Shown one piece after another: positions 30,983 to 39,390 of a stretch of DNA of 64,000 nucleotides (the first letter of the stretch is position 1; each line of letters starts with the position of its first letter). The notes under the pieces were generated by a model. That model saw only the letters and a program-made list of their open reading frames with translations, had not been told where the DNA came from and did not search any database. The translations under genes and the position numbers were made by a program. The DNA comes from Paracoccus sigandri (GTDB lineage Bacteria > Pseudomonadota > Alphaproteobacteria > Rhodobacterales > Rhodobacteraceae): NCBI RefSeq assembly GCF_003709565.1, contig NZ_QNRC01000019.1:1-64000 (forward strand). The letters run 5' to 3'.

Positions 30983-32976
30983 TCGAACTCCATGATGACG
31001 TCGTCGACCTTCAGGCTCTGGCCGGCCTCGGCATTGACCGACCGGACCACGCCCCGGCGTTCGGCGCGCAGGATGTTCTCCATCTTCATCGCCTCGACCG
31101 TGGCCAGGGCCTGGCCCTCCTGCACCTCGTCCCCGGCGGCGACATTGATCTTCACCACCAGGCCCGGCATCGGGCAGAGCAGGAATTTCGAGGTGTCGGG
31201 CGCCACCTTCTCGGGCATCAGCCGGACCAGTTCGGCGGCGCGCGGGCGGTGGATCTGCACGCGCAGCTCGGCGCCGCGCAGCCGCAGGCGGAAGCCGCCG
31301 GTGATCCGGTCGACCTTCATCACCAGGGCCGCACCGTCGACCATCATCCGCGCCAGCGACTGACCCGGCAGCCAGTCGCTTTCGACGCGCAGGTCGCGCC
31401 CCTCGACGCTGACGGTCGAGCCGCCCCGGTCGGCGCGGATCGCCACCGGGAATTCGCGCCCGGCGGCGAAGACCACCCAGTTCTCGCCGACATGGCGTTC
31501 GTGATTGTCCAGCCGGCCGGTGATGCGGGCACGCCGGATCTCGGCCACGCGATGCATGGCCGCCGCCGCCGCGACGACGCGCTGCAATTCCTGGTCGGGC
31601 AGCGCGGCGCCCTGGAAGCCGTCGGGATATTCCTCGGCGATGAAGGCGGTGGTGATGTCGCCGGCGACGAATTTCGGATGATCCATCACCGCCGAGAGGA
31701 AGGGCAGGTTGTGACCGATCCCCTCGACCTCGAATTCGTCCAGCGCCACGCGCATCGCATCGACGGCCTGCGCGCGCGAGGGCGCCCAGGTACACAGCTT
31801 GGCGATCATCGGGTCGTAGAACATGCTGATCTCGCCGCCCTCGTAGACGCCGGTATCGTTCCTGACGACATGATTGCGGTCCGATACCTCGGCGGGCGGG
31901 CGATAGCGGGTCAGCCGGCCGATCGAGGGCAGGAAGTTGCGATAGGGGTCTTCCGCATAGAGGCGGCTTTCCATGGCCCAGCCGTTGATCTTCAGGTCGC
32001 CTTGCGCGAAGGGCAGGGGCTCTCCGGCGGCGACGCGGATCATCTGTTCCACCAGGTCGATGCCGGTGATCAGCTCTGTGACGGGATGTTCCACCTGCAG
32101 CCGGGTGTTCATCTCCAGGAAATAGAAGTTCCGCTGGCCGTCGACGATGAATTCCACCGTGCCGGCGCTGGTATAGCCCACGGCACGCGCCAGCGCCACG
32201 GCCTGTTCGCCCATGGCCTTGCGCGTCGCCTCGTCCAGGAAGGGCGAGGGGGCCTCTTCGATGACCTTCTGGTTGCGGCGCTGGATCGAGCATTCGCGTT
32301 CATGCAGATAGACCGCGTTGCCGTGCTTGTCGGCCAGCACCTGGATCTCGATATGGCGCGGTTGCGTCACGAATTTCTCGATGAAGATGCGGTCGTCGCC
32401 GAAGCTGCTGGCGGCCTCGTTCTTCGAGGACTGGAAGCCCTCGCGCGCCTCCTCGGCGTTCCAGGCGATGCGCATCCCCTTGCCGCCGCCGCCGGCGGAC
32501 GCCTTGATCATCACCGGATAGCCGATCTGGTCCGAGATCTTCACTGCCTCATCGGCATCGGCGATCAGGCCCATATAGCCAGGAACGGTCGAGACTCCAG
32601 CCTCTTGCGCCAGCTTCTTCGAGGTGATCTTGTCGCCCATCGCCTCGATCGCGGGCGAGGGCGGGCCGATGAAGACCACGCCCTCGCGCTCCAGCGCCTC
32701 GGCGAATTTCATGTTCTCGGACAGGAAGCCATAGCCGGGATGGACCGCCTCGGCGCCGGTCTGGCGGATGGCCTCCATCACCTTGTCGATCACGATATAG
32801 GACTGGTTCGCCGGGGACGGTCCGATATGGACGGCCTCGTCCGCCATCTGCACATGCAGCGCGTTGCGGTCCGCGTCGGAATAGACCGCGACCGTGGCGA
32901 TCCCCATCTTGCGGGCGGTCTTGATGACGCGGCAGGCGATCTCGCCCCGATTTGCGATCAGGATCTTCTTGAACAT
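30979..32976 (-). CDS. pccA: Propionyl-CoA carboxylase alpha subunit (biotin carboxylase + BCCP)
   Basis: 665 aa. Biotin carboxylase at about 1-450 (KILIANRGEIACRVIKTARK, ASAGGGGKGMRIAW for ATP, ERECSIQRRNQKVIEEAPSP, EMNTRLQVEHPVTE), a linker (BT) domain, then biotinyl domain with the biotinylated lysine K631 in VEAMKMEN. Works with PccB to make (S)-methylmalonyl-CoA. The AAGGA site is upstream of the ATG. A strong terminator ends 25 nt upstream of the start, so transcription may rely on read-through. Confidence 0.95.
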   Translation of the reverse strand: MFKKILIANRGEIACRVIKTARKMGIATVAVYSDADRNALHVQMADEAVHIGPSPANQSYIVIDKVMEAIRQTGAEAVHPGYGFLSENMKFAEALEREGVVFIGPPSPAIEAMGDKITSKKLAQEAGVSTVPGYMGLIADADEAVKISDQIGYPVMIKASAGGGGKGMRIAWNAEEAREGFQSSKNEAASSFGDDRIFIEKFVTQPRHIEIQVLADKHGNAVYLHERECSIQRRNQKVIEEAPSPFLDEATRKAMGEQAVALARAVGYTSAGTVEFIVDGQRNFYFLEMNTRLQVEHPVTELITGIDLVEQMIRVAAGEPLPFAQGDLKINGWAMESRLYAEDPYRNFLPSIGRLTRYRPPAEVSDRNHVVRNDTGVYEGGEISMFYDPMIAKLCTWAPSRAQAVDAMRVALDEFEVEGIGHNLPFLSAVMDHPKFVAGDITTAFIAEEYPDGFQGAALPDQELQRVVAAAAAMHRVAEIRRARITGRLDNHERHVGENWVVFAAGREFPVAIRADRGGSTVSVEGRDLRVESDWLPGQSLARMMVDGAALVMKVDRITGGFRLRLRGAELRVQIHRPRAAELVRLMPEKVAPDTSKFLLCPMPGLVVKINVAAGDEVQEGQALATVEAMKMENILRAERRGVVRSVNAEAGQSLKVDDVIMEFE

Positions 32977-33001
32977 GGGCTATCCTTGGCCGAGAGACAT
33001 G

Positions 33002-33036
33002 AAAAAGCCGTCCGCGGGCAAGCGCCCGGGACGGCT
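33002..33036 (-). terminator. Intrinsic terminator just upstream of pccA
   Basis: On the minus strand AGCCGTCC pairs with GGACGGCT with an inner CGGGC/GCCCG stem, and TTTTTC follows. It ends the small lipoprotein transcript 25 nt before the pccA ATG. Confidence 0.8.
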
Positions 33037-33079
33037 GAAGGAAGGACCGCGCGCCCAGGGGGCGCGGACGGTCAGATGC

Positions 33080-33292
33080 TCATTCGCAGAGCCGGAAGTC
33101 GTCGCACAGCGCACCAGCGGCGCCGCCGATGGCTGCGCCCTTGAGAACGTTGTGGCCGCCGACATGGGCCGCGGTCGCGCCGACGCCGGCGCCGATGAGG
33201 GCGCGGTCGGTATCGGTCGGGTTGATCCCTTGGGTGCAGCCCGCCACCGCGGTCGCGCCCAGAAGGGCGGTAAGGGCAAGGACTTTGGACAT
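33080..33292 (-). CDS. Small glycine-zipper lipoprotein 1
   Basis: 70 aa. Signal with lipobox VAGC (Cys at about 18). The mature part has a glycine-rich helix (ALIGAGVGATAAHVGG, GAAIGGAAGALCDD) and ends DFRLCE, with two further Cys. It shares the GAAIG-GGALCDD-C ending with the next gene upstream. Glycine-zipper lipoproteins sit in the outer membrane, with unknown roles. ATG 33292 has AGGA upstream. Confidence 0.8.
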   Translation of the reverse strand: MSKVLALTALLGATAVAGCTQGINPTDTDRALIGAGVGATAAHVGGHNVLKGAAIGGAAGALCDDFRLCE

Positions 33293-33367
33293 TTTTCTAA
33301 TCCTGTCGATGGTTCGGTGGGGATGCAACGCGCACCCCACCGGATGGGTTCAGTGGAACCGCAGGGA

Positions 33368-33613
33368 TCAGTAGCGGCGCTGGCAGACGCCGGCGTCGTC
33401 ACACAGCGCGCCGCCCACGGCGCCGATGGCCGCGCCCGTCGCGACGTTTTCGTCCAGCGCCTTGGCGATGACCGCACCGGCGACGGCGCCGCCAGCGGCA
33501 CGCTGAGCGTCAGGCGACAGGCCGGTCGCGGTGCCATAGCCCTGATCGCAGGCCGCCAGGCCAGCCAGAAGAAGGGCGCCGCCGGCGATACGGGTGAAAA
33601 GCGAAGTCTGCAT
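33368..33613 (-). CDS. Small glycine-zipper lipoprotein 2
   Basis: 81 aa. Lipobox LAAC at about residue 22, then AAGGAVAGAVIAKALDENVATGAAIGAVGGALCDDAGVC in overlapping segments. It is a paralogue of the gene at 33080: both end in a Gly-zipper helix followed by ALCDD and a terminal Cys. A hairpin (CGGTGGGG/CCCCACCG, 33315-33341) lies between the two genes. Confidence 0.8.
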   Translation of the reverse strand: MQTSLFTRIAGGALLLAGLAACDQGYGTATGLSPDAQRAAGGAVAGAVIAKALDENVATGAAIGAVGGALCDDAGVCQRRY

Positions 33614-33740
33614 GTATGTTTGCCTGTATAGGGGGTCCCATGCGGAACCGGTTGTCGATCATCACCGACTATCGCATGGGGATCGGTCGCGTCAAACTGA
33701 CATGGCTGTGAGAACAACCCCTTAAGCAGCAAACCGCCCA

Positions 33741-34154
33741 TTATCGGTCCTCCGCCTCGTCGTCGCCCAGGTCCCATTCGGCGGCCTCGTCCCAGTCGAA
33801 GGCCGCGGCCGCGCCAGAGGCGAAAACTTCGGGGAAGGAGGCCTCGGCGCGGGCCATGTCCACCTGCAGCAGCTGGGCGTAATCGGTCGGGTCCAGCGGC
33901 CCGACCGCCACCACCTCGCGGCCGATCAGCCAGGACAGCCGCCCGGCATCCAGGTTGCCGCGCTCGAAAGGCTCGTCGCCGAAATGATGGATCAGGGCCG
34001 CCAGGAAGCCCGCATCGGCGCGCCGGTCGGCGGGCTTGCGGTCGCGGAACCGCTCGCGCCGGACCAGCGGCGTGGCGCCCTTCTTGTTGGCGCGGCGGAT
34101 GATGAACTGATGGTCGGTGCCGGGCAGACGGCCCGGAAATCCTCGATGCTTCAG
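33741..34154 (-). CDS. Unknown soluble protein between pccB and pccA
   Basis: About 138 aa, with no ATG available. The likely start is TTG at 34157 or CTG at 34154, after a GGGGG run. N-terminal half is basic (HQFIIRRANKKGATPLVRRERFRDRKPADRR); the middle has a helix-rich LIHHFGDEPFERGNLDAGRLSWLIGREVVAV; the C terminus is very acidic (DWDEAAEWDLGDDEAEDR). Family not recognised. The basic-to-acidic layout and its place in the pcc locus are all I can report. Confidence 0.6.
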   Translation of the reverse strand: MKHRGFPGRLPGTDHQFIIRRANKKGATPLVRRERFRDRKPADRRADAGFLAALIHHFGDEPFERGNLDAGRLSWLIGREVVAVGPLDPTDYAQLLQVDMARAEASFPEVFASGAAAAFDWDEAAEWDLGDDEAEDR

Positions 34155-34273
34155 CAACGGATGCCCCCTTTCGCTGGCGCCTTGCCGGCGCGGATCAGGG
34201 GGGCGGGATAGCAGAGCGCGCGGCGGGGCGCGAGTTCCGCGGCAGGCGGCAGGGCAGGGCCCGCAGCCGACAG

Positions 34274-34298
34274 GCGCGGGCAGCCGGGCTGCCCGCGC
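34274..34298 (-). terminator. GC-rich hairpin after the small lipoprotein gene
   Basis: GCGCGGGCAG pairs perfectly with CTGCCCGCGC over five bases, 22 bp after the stop at 34320. There is no T-run, so it may only stabilise the 3' end. Confidence 0.45.
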
Positions 34299-34319
34299 GG
34301 AATCAGGCAGAAGCCCGGA

Positions 34320-34463
34320 TCAGTACTTGCCCGTGAAGACCGGCTCGGTCGTGACCGGCGCCGGAGCGGTCGGCACATAGACGTCCGCCGCCGGCGGCTG
34401 CTGTTGTTGGCAGGCGGCCAGGCCAGCCAGCAGGGCGAGGCCGAGAACGATTTTCTTCGACAT
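34320..34463 (-). CDS. 47-aa lipoprotein
   Basis: 47 aa from ATG 34463, preceded by AGGAGCTTGAATTC. Signal MSKKIVLGLALLAGLAAC, lipobox LAAC at Cys18, then a Gln run (QQQQPP) and a Pro/Val/Thr-rich tail ending TGKY. Only about 30 mature residues. The upstream frame to 34541 lacks support. Unknown function; lies directly downstream of pccB. Confidence 0.8.
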   Translation of the reverse strand: MSKKIVLGLALLAGLAACQQQQPPAADVYVPTAPAPVTTEPVFTGKY

Positions 34464-34665
34464 GAATTCAAGCTCCTGTAGTTCGGGTGCCGAAGGGCAC
34501 CACTGCTCGGGTTGATGCCGGCCTCTTGCAGAGCCGGACATCCCATCATAGCGACCCCGCCGGGGCGCAGACAGGCGGCTGCCCGCTCCGCGCGCAGAAG
34601 ACCGGCGGGCTGTGGCGGCGCTGCATCATTCACGCAGATGTGCGTCGTCATGGCGAAACCCTGCG

Positions 34666-36198
34666 TTACAGCGGGATATTGTCGTGCTTCTTCCACGGGT
34701 TCGCCAGCTTCTTGCCGCGAAGCGAGGCGAAGGCGCGCGCCACCCGCCTGCGGGTCGAGCGGGGTTGGATCACCTCGTCGATGAAGCCTTTCTCGGCGGC
34801 GACGAAGGGATTGGCGAAGCGGTCCTCGTAATCCCTGGTGCGCGCCGCGATCTTGTCCTGATCGCCCAATTCGCTGCGATAGAGGATCTCGACCGCGCCC
34901 TTGGCGCCCATCACCGCGATCTCGGCCGTGGGCCAGGCATAGTTGAAATCGCCGCGCAGATGCTTGGAGGCCATGACGTCATAGGCGCCGCCGTAGGCCT
35001 TGCGGGTGATGACCGTGACCTTCGGCACCGTCGCCTCGCCATAGGCGAAGAGCAGCTTTGCCCCGTGCTTGATGACGCCGCCATATTCCTGGCCGGTGCC
35101 CGGCAGGAAGCCCGGCACGTCGACGAAGGTCAGGATCGGGATCTCGAAGGCGTCGCAGAAGCGCACGAAACGCGCCGCCTTGCGCGAGCTGTCGATGTCC
35201 AGGCAGCCCGCCAGCACCATCGGCTGGTTGGCGACGACGCCGACCGTCTGGCCCTCGATGCGGATGAAGCCGACGATGATATTGCCGGCGAAATCCTTCT
35301 GGATCTCGCAGAAATCGCCTTCGTCCGCAACCTTCTGGATCAGCTCCTTCATGTCATAGGGCTGGTTCGGGTTGTCGGGGATCAGCGTGTCCAGGCTGGG
35401 CTCGATCCGCGCCGGGTCATCGAAGAACGGCCGGGTAGGGGCCTTTTCACGATTGTTCAGCGGCAGGAAATCGAACAGCCGCCGGATCTCGGTCAGCGCC
35501 TCGACATCGTTTTCGAAGGCGCCGTCCGCGACCGAGCTTTTCTTCGTATGGGTCGAGGCGCCGCCCAGTTCCTCGGCGGTGACCACCTCGTTGGTGACGG
35601 TCTTGACCACGTCGGGGCCGGTCACGAACATGTAGGAGGTGTCCTTCACCATGAAGATGAAGTCGGTCATCGCCGGGCTGTAGACCGCGCCGCCCGCGCA
35701 GGGACCCATGATGACGGAAATCTGCGGCACCACGCCCGAGGCCATGATGTTGCGCTGGAACACGTCCGCGTAACCGGCCAGCGAGGCGACGCCCTCCTGG
35801 ATGCGCGCACCGCCGGAATCGTTCAGCCCGATCACCGGGGCGCCGTTCTGCATCGCCATGTCCATGATCTTGCAGATCTTCTGGGCATGGGTTTCCGACA
35901 GCGAGCCGCCGAAGACGGTGAAGTCCTGCGAAAAGACATAGACCATGCGGCCGTTGATCGTGCCCCAGCCGGTGACGACGCCGTCGCCATAGGGCCGGTC
36001 CGCCTCCATCCCGAAATCGGTCGAGCGATGGGCGACGAACATGTCGAATTCCTCGAAGCTGTCCTCGTCCAGCAGCAGTTCGATCCGTTCGCGCGCGGTC
36101 AGCTTGCCGCGGGCGTGCTGGGCATCGATGCGCCGCTGGCCGCCCCCAAGGCGCGCCTGCGCCCGGCGATGTTCGAGTTCCTGAAGAATGTCCTTCAT
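34666..36198 (-). CDS. pccB: Propionyl-CoA carboxylase beta subunit (carboxyltransferase)
   Basis: 510 aa from ATG 36198, with GGGAGG upstream; the frame runs to 36300 but that part lies in the promoter region. Carboxyltransferase domains with [29 protein letters not shown], the acyl-CoA site [18 protein letters not shown], and the biotin site with [17 protein letters not shown] and [16 protein letters not shown]. Transfers carboxylate from PccA biotin to propionyl-CoA. Four short genes separate it from pccA. Confidence 0.96.
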   Translation of the reverse strand: MKDILQELEHRRAQARLGGGQRRIDAQHARGKLTARERIELLLDEDSFEEFDMFVAHRSTDFGMEADRPYGDGVVTGWGTINGRMVYVFSQDFTVFGGSLSETHAQKICKIMDMAMQNGAPVIGLNDSGGARIQEGVASLAGYADVFQRNIMASGVVPQISVIMGPCAGGAVYSPAMTDFIFMVKDTSYMFVTGPDVVKTVTNEVVTAEELGGASTHTKKSSVADGAFENDVEALTEIRRLFDFLPLNNREKAPTRPFFDDPARIEPSLDTLIPDNPNQPYDMKELIQKVADEGDFCEIQKDFAGNIIVGFIRIEGQTVGVVANQPMVLAGCLDIDSSRKAARFVRFCDAFEIPILTFVDVPGFLPGTGQEYGGVIKHGAKLLFAYGEATVPKVTVITRKAYGGAYDVMASKHLRGDFNYAWPTAEIAVMGAKGAVEILYRSELGDQDKIAARTRDYEDRFANPFVAAEKGFIDEVIQPRSTRRRVARAFASLRGKKLANPWKKHDNIPL

Positions 36199-36268
36199 GG
36201 CTGGCCTCCCGCTGAATTTGCGGCAAGCTAAACCCTGGAGGGGCGTCAGGGAAGCGGAATGCGGAAAA

Positions 36269-36316
36269 TTTGCAAACGATCTCGCCAAATCGAGATGCAA
36301 ATTGCAAAACCTGCAA
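36269..36316 (-). promoter_or_regulatory. TTTGCAAA site and TGCAA repeats upstream of pccB
   Basis: An exact TTTGCAAA (36269-36276) is followed by an inverted repeat ATCTCG-N6-CGAGAT (36279-36296) and then TGCAAAT, TTGCAAAA and TGCAA copies to 36316. The 8-mer is the same as upstream of prpE. In Rhodobacter sphaeroides the regulator PccR is reported to bind such sites at pccB. Confidence 0.6.
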
Positions 36317-36335
36317 GGGGATGTGCCTTACGCTG

Positions 36336-36351
36336 CATAATCCGTATTATG
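36336..36351. promoter_or_regulatory. Perfect palindrome CATAAT-N4-ATTATG
   Basis: A 6+4+6 inverted repeat in the pccB/thioredoxin-like intergenic region. AT-rich symmetry in a GC-rich genome suggests an operator for either gene. The regulator is not identified. Confidence 0.35.
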
Positions 36352-36468
36352 GAACTAAAATCCGTTATGCGCCTGCCCGGATAGCCTGGAACTGCGACCA
36401 TTTCACTGCTTGCCCAGGATGGCGCGATCCGGGAAAGTCGGGCTTGGGAACGCGAGGAGAAGACCCAC

Positions 36469-37026
36469 ATGGCTGTGACACCACCGGTCTGTGACTTCGG
36501 TGCGCCCTGGCACGATTTCACGCTGCCGGGAACCGACGGACGACATTACCGGCTTGCCGATGTCGCCGGAGAGAATGGCACCCTGGTCATGTTCATCTGC
36601 AATCATTGCCCCTATGTGCAGTCGATCATCGACAGGATCGTCCGCGACGCGACGGACTTGCAGGAACTGGGCGTCGGGGTCGTGGCGATCTCGGCCAACG
36701 ATGCCGAGGAATACCCGCAGGACGGGCCCGAGGCGATGAAGCGCGAGGCGGCGCGGCATGGCTTCACCTTTCCCTATCTTCATGACGAAACCCAGGAGGT
36801 CGCGCGGGCCTATGGTGCCGAATGCACCCCGGATTTCTTCGGATACAACGCCCAGGGCAAGCTGCAATATCGCGGCCGGCTGGACAGTTCGGCCCGCAGC
36901 GCCGGTCCCGCCGATGCCCGGCGAGAGCTTTTCGAGGCGATGAAGCAGATCGCCGAAACCGGGCAAGGCCCGCAAGAGCAGACGCCGTCGATGGGCTGCT
37001 CGATCAAATGGAAGGTGACGGAATGA
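36469..37026 (+). CDS. Thioredoxin-fold redox protein (AhpC/TSA-like)
   Basis: 185 aa, no signal peptide. Opens as an AhpC/TSA-type thioredoxin fold (PWHDFTLPGTDGRHYRLADVAG) with an active-site CxxC, C44 and C47 (CNHCPYV). Later parts are VVAISANDAEEYPQDGPEAM and FGYNAQGKLQYRGRLD. This is the cytoplasmic 'thioredoxin family protein' group often found in Proteobacteria, probably a peroxide or disulfide reductase; the substrate is unknown. It overlaps gph by 4 bp. Confidence 0.85.
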   Translation: MAVTPPVCDFGAPWHDFTLPGTDGRHYRLADVAGENGTLVMFICNHCPYVQSIIDRIVRDATDLQELGVGVVAISANDAEEYPQDGPEAMKREAARHGFTFPYLHDETQEVARAYGAECTPDFFGYNAQGKLQYRGRLDSSARSAGPADARRELFEAMKQIAETGQGPQEQTPSMGCSIKWKVTE

Positions 37027-37703
37027 CGGTCTGCATGGCCCCTTGCCCGGTTGTTTTCGATCTGGACGGCACGCTGATCGACAGCGCGCCCGACATTCAT
37101 GCCTGCGTCAATGCGGTGCTGCGCGAACATGACTTTCCGCTGCTCAGCTTGCAGCAGGTCCGCAGCTTCATCGGCGGAGGCGTTGATATCCTTTGGCAAA
37201 AGATCATCAGGACGCTGGGGCTGTCGCCGGACCTCCTCCGCGACCTGGTCGCCGCCTTCATGGCGCGCTATCACGCCGCCACCGCGCTGACGCGGCTGTT
37301 TCCCGGCGTGCAGGACGCGCTTGGCATCCTGGCGGATCGCGGCCATCCGCTGGGGATCTGCACCAACAAGCCGCTGGGGCCGACCCAGGCGATCCTGGAT
37401 CATTTCGGCATCCGTACGCTGTTCGCCGCGATCATCGGCGGCGATTCACTGCCCGAGAAGAAGCCCGATCCGGCGCCGCTTCGCGCGGCCTTCCATGCGC
37501 TTGGCGCGGATCCGGCGGCGCCGCGCGGGATCTATGTCGGCGACAGCGAATTCGACGCCAGCTGCGCGGCGGCGGTGCCGGTGCCCTTCCTGATCTACAG
37601 CCGCGGCTATCGCCAGACGCCGCTGGAAAACCTGCATTGGCGGGCGCAATTCGACGATTTCACCGCCCTGCCCGCCCTGGTCGAGACCGAGGCGCTGGCA
37701 TGA
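37023..37703 (+). CDS. gph: Phosphoglycolate phosphatase (HAD family)
   Basis: 226 aa. HAD motif I is FDLDGTLIDS (nucleophile Asp), motif II is in ICTNKPLGPTQ, motif III is the Lys in PEKKPDP, and motif IV is YVGDSEFDASCA. Removes phosphate from 2-phosphoglycolate, made by Rubisco oxygenation or DNA repair. Its ATG overlaps the upstream stop (ATGA) and its stop overlaps cbbY the same way, so the three genes are coupled. Confidence 0.88.
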   Translation: MTVCMAPCPVVFDLDGTLIDSAPDIHACVNAVLREHDFPLLSLQQVRSFIGGGVDILWQKIIRTLGLSPDLLRDLVAAFMARYHAATALTRLFPGVQDALGILADRGHPLGICTNKPLGPTQAILDHFGIRTLFAAIIGGDSLPEKKPDPAPLRAAFHALGADPAAPRGIYVGDSEFDASCAAAVPVPFLIYSRGYRQTPLENLHWRAQFDDFTALPALVETEALA

Positions 37704-38389
37704 CGGCGGCGCTGATCTGGGACGTGGACGGGACGCTTTCGGAAACCGAGGAGACGCATCGCGCCGCCTTCAACGCCGCCTTCGCCGAGGTCGGCCTGGA
37801 CTGGCACTGGGACCGGGCGATCTATCGCCGGCTGCTGCATGTGACCGGCGGGAAAGAGCGGATCGGCGCCTATGCGGCCGAGACCGGCACGGTCCTGGAC
37901 GGCGATGCCATATCCCATATTCACCTTGACAAGACAAGGCGTTATGGCAAAATGGTCGAAGCCGGGCAAGCGCCGCTGCGCCCCGGCGTCGCGCCCTTGA
38001 TCGAGGCCGCGCGGCGGGCCGGGCTGCGCCAGGCCATCGCCACCACGACCAGCCGCCCGAATGTCGATGCGCTGATCGCCGCCAGCCTGGGGCGCCCCGC
38101 CTCCGAGGTCTTCGACGTCATCGCCGCGGGCGACGAGGTGGCGGCGAAGAAGCCTGCCCCCGATGTCTATCTGCTGGCGCTGGAACGGCTTGGACTGCCC
38201 GCCGGGGACTGCATCGCGCTGGAGGACAGCCTGCCGGGCCTGGCCGCGGCCAGGGCTGCCGGGCTGCGGGTCCTGGTCACGCCCTCGGCCTATACCGATG
38301 ACGGCGATTTCGGCATGGCCGATTGGGTGCTGGACGATCTGACCGGCCCGTTGCCGCCGCCCCTGGCCGGGATATTGGCGCGCGCTTGA
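37700..38389 (+). CDS. cbbY: CbbY-type HAD phosphatase
   Basis: 229 aa. Motif I with WDVDGTLSETEETHRAAFN, then GLDWHWDRAIYRRLL and TGGKERI, which closely follow Rhodobacter CbbY. Catalytic sites continue with TTTSRPNV, AKKPAPDVY and ALEDSLPGL. CbbY removes xylulose 1,5-bisphosphate, an inhibitor of Rubisco. No Rubisco genes are in the window, so the role here may be general sugar-phosphate housekeeping. Coupled to gph. Confidence 0.85.
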   Translation: MTAALIWDVDGTLSETEETHRAAFNAAFAEVGLDWHWDRAIYRRLLHVTGGKERIGAYAAETGTVLDGDAISHIHLDKTRRYGKMVEAGQAPLRPGVAPLIEAARRAGLRQAIATTTSRPNVDALIAASLGRPASEVFDVIAAGDEVAAKKPAPDVYLLALERLGLPAGDCIALEDSLPGLAAARAAGLRVLVTPSAYTDDGDFGMADWVLDDLTGPLPPPLAGILARA

Positions 38390-38449
38390 CAAGCGGGGCC
38401 GAATGGCCGCAATCCGGCAGGGAAACCGCAACGCCCCGAAAGGCCCGTC

Positions 38450-38878
38450 ATGGATCTGCGCCAGCTTACCCCCGATCTTGCCGTTTCCGCCCAGATCCTG
38501 CCCGAGGATGTGGCGCGCTTGGCCGAGGCAGGCTTCAAGGTCCTGGTGAACAACCGTCCCGACGAAGAGATCACGCCCGAGATCGACCACCAGGCGATGG
38601 CCGAGGCCGCGAAGGCCGCGGGCATGGAATACCATTACCTGCCCTTCACGCCGGGCCAGGTCACGCCGGAACTGATCTCGGGCTTCGGCGCGGCGATCGG
38701 CGGGCAGAAGCCGGTCTTCGCCTATTGCCGCTCGGGCAATCGCAGCACGGTGCTGTGGGCGCTGACCCAGGCAGGCAGGCTCTCCGAGGCCGAGATCATC
38801 GAGACCGCGGCCAAGGCCGGATACGACCTGTCGGGGGTGCGGCCGCTGATCGCCTCGCTAGCCAGCCGGGCGGGCTGA
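38450..38878 (+). CDS. DUF442 / TIGR01244 sulfur transferase-phosphatase-like protein
   Basis: 142 aa. The single domain begins RQLTPDLAVSAQILPEDVARLAEAGFKVLVNNRPDEE and holds the active-site loop CRSGNRS with C93, a rhodanese or phosphatase type loop. This domain is also the N-terminal part of the Blh family tied to sulfide and biofilm responses. Reaction unproven. AAAGG precedes the ATG. Confidence 0.85.
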   Translation: MDLRQLTPDLAVSAQILPEDVARLAEAGFKVLVNNRPDEEITPEIDHQAMAEAAKAAGMEYHYLPFTPGQVTPELISGFGAAIGGQKPVFAYCRSGNRSTVLWALTQAGRLSEAEIIETAAKAGYDLSGVRPLIASLASRAG

Positions 38879-38902
38879 GCGCCCTGCCCTTTTCAGGCGC
38901 CC

Positions 38903-39247
38903 CTAGGCCGGCACGCCCAGGGCGCGCTTGACATTCGCGGTCCAGCCCAGCAGGCGCTGATCGCCGGCCTCGATGGCGGGACGCTTCATCACGCTGGGTT
39001 TCTCGCCCATCATCGCGACCGGATCGGCGGCGCGTTCGGCCTCGGACATGCCGCGCCAGGTCAGGCTGGCCCGGTTGATGATCTTCTCGCCCCATTCATC
39101 GGCCAGCCTGCGGCGCTCGGGCTCGGACAGGGGCTGCTTCTGCACGTCGCGGAAATCGACGGTCCAGCCGTTTTCCTCCAGCGCCGCCTGCGCCTTCTGG
39201 CAGGTCGAGCAATGGGCGAGGCCGTAAAGCGTCAGGGTCCTGGTCAT
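38903..39247 (-). CDS. ArsC/Spx-family reductase-like protein
   Basis: 114 aa. Thioredoxin-fold ArsC family: YGLAHCSTCQKAQ with C13 and C16, FRDVQKQPLSEPE, and SVMKRPAIEAG near the end. It lies closer to YffB/Spx than to true arsenate reductases, since it stands outside any ars operon. Its GAGG ribosome site overlaps the stop of the tiny lipoprotein gene upstream, so the two are co-transcribed. Confidence 0.85.
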   Translation of the reverse strand: MTRTLTLYGLAHCSTCQKAQAALEENGWTVDFRDVQKQPLSEPERRRLADEWGEKIINRASLTWRGMSEAERAADPVAMMGEKPSVMKRPAIEAGDQRLLGWTANVKRALGVPA

Positions 39248-39255
39248 CGGATACC

Positions 39256-39330
39256 TCAGATCAAGGGGATGAAGGGGATGCCGCAGCCCGACAGGGCAAG
39301 CGCGGCGGCGAGGGCAAGGGTCAGGCGCAT
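39256..39330 (-). CDS. 24-aa lipoprotein
   Basis: 24 codons, ATG 39330 to TGA 39256. The whole gene is a lipoprotein signal (MRLTLALAAALALSGC, lipobox LSGC, Cys16) plus a mature tail of nine residues, CGIPFIPLI. GGAG lies five bases before the ATG. Stop and the next RBS overlap (TGAGG) with the ArsC-like gene. Entericidin-like tiny lipoproteins are the nearest analogy; function unknown. Confidence 0.65.
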   Translation of the reverse strand: MRLTLALAAALALSGCGIPFIPLI

Positions 39331-39390
39331 GGCGCTCCGCTGGGTTCGGGTTTCGGACGGGTTATGGTCAGGCGAATGCGCGCCCGCAAG

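Noticed and set aside
34464..34665. Possible small gene between pccB and the 47-aa lipoprotein (frame starting MTTHICVND)
   Set aside because: The frame runs through the lipoprotein gene in another phase and lacks a ribosome site. I see nothing else in the gap.
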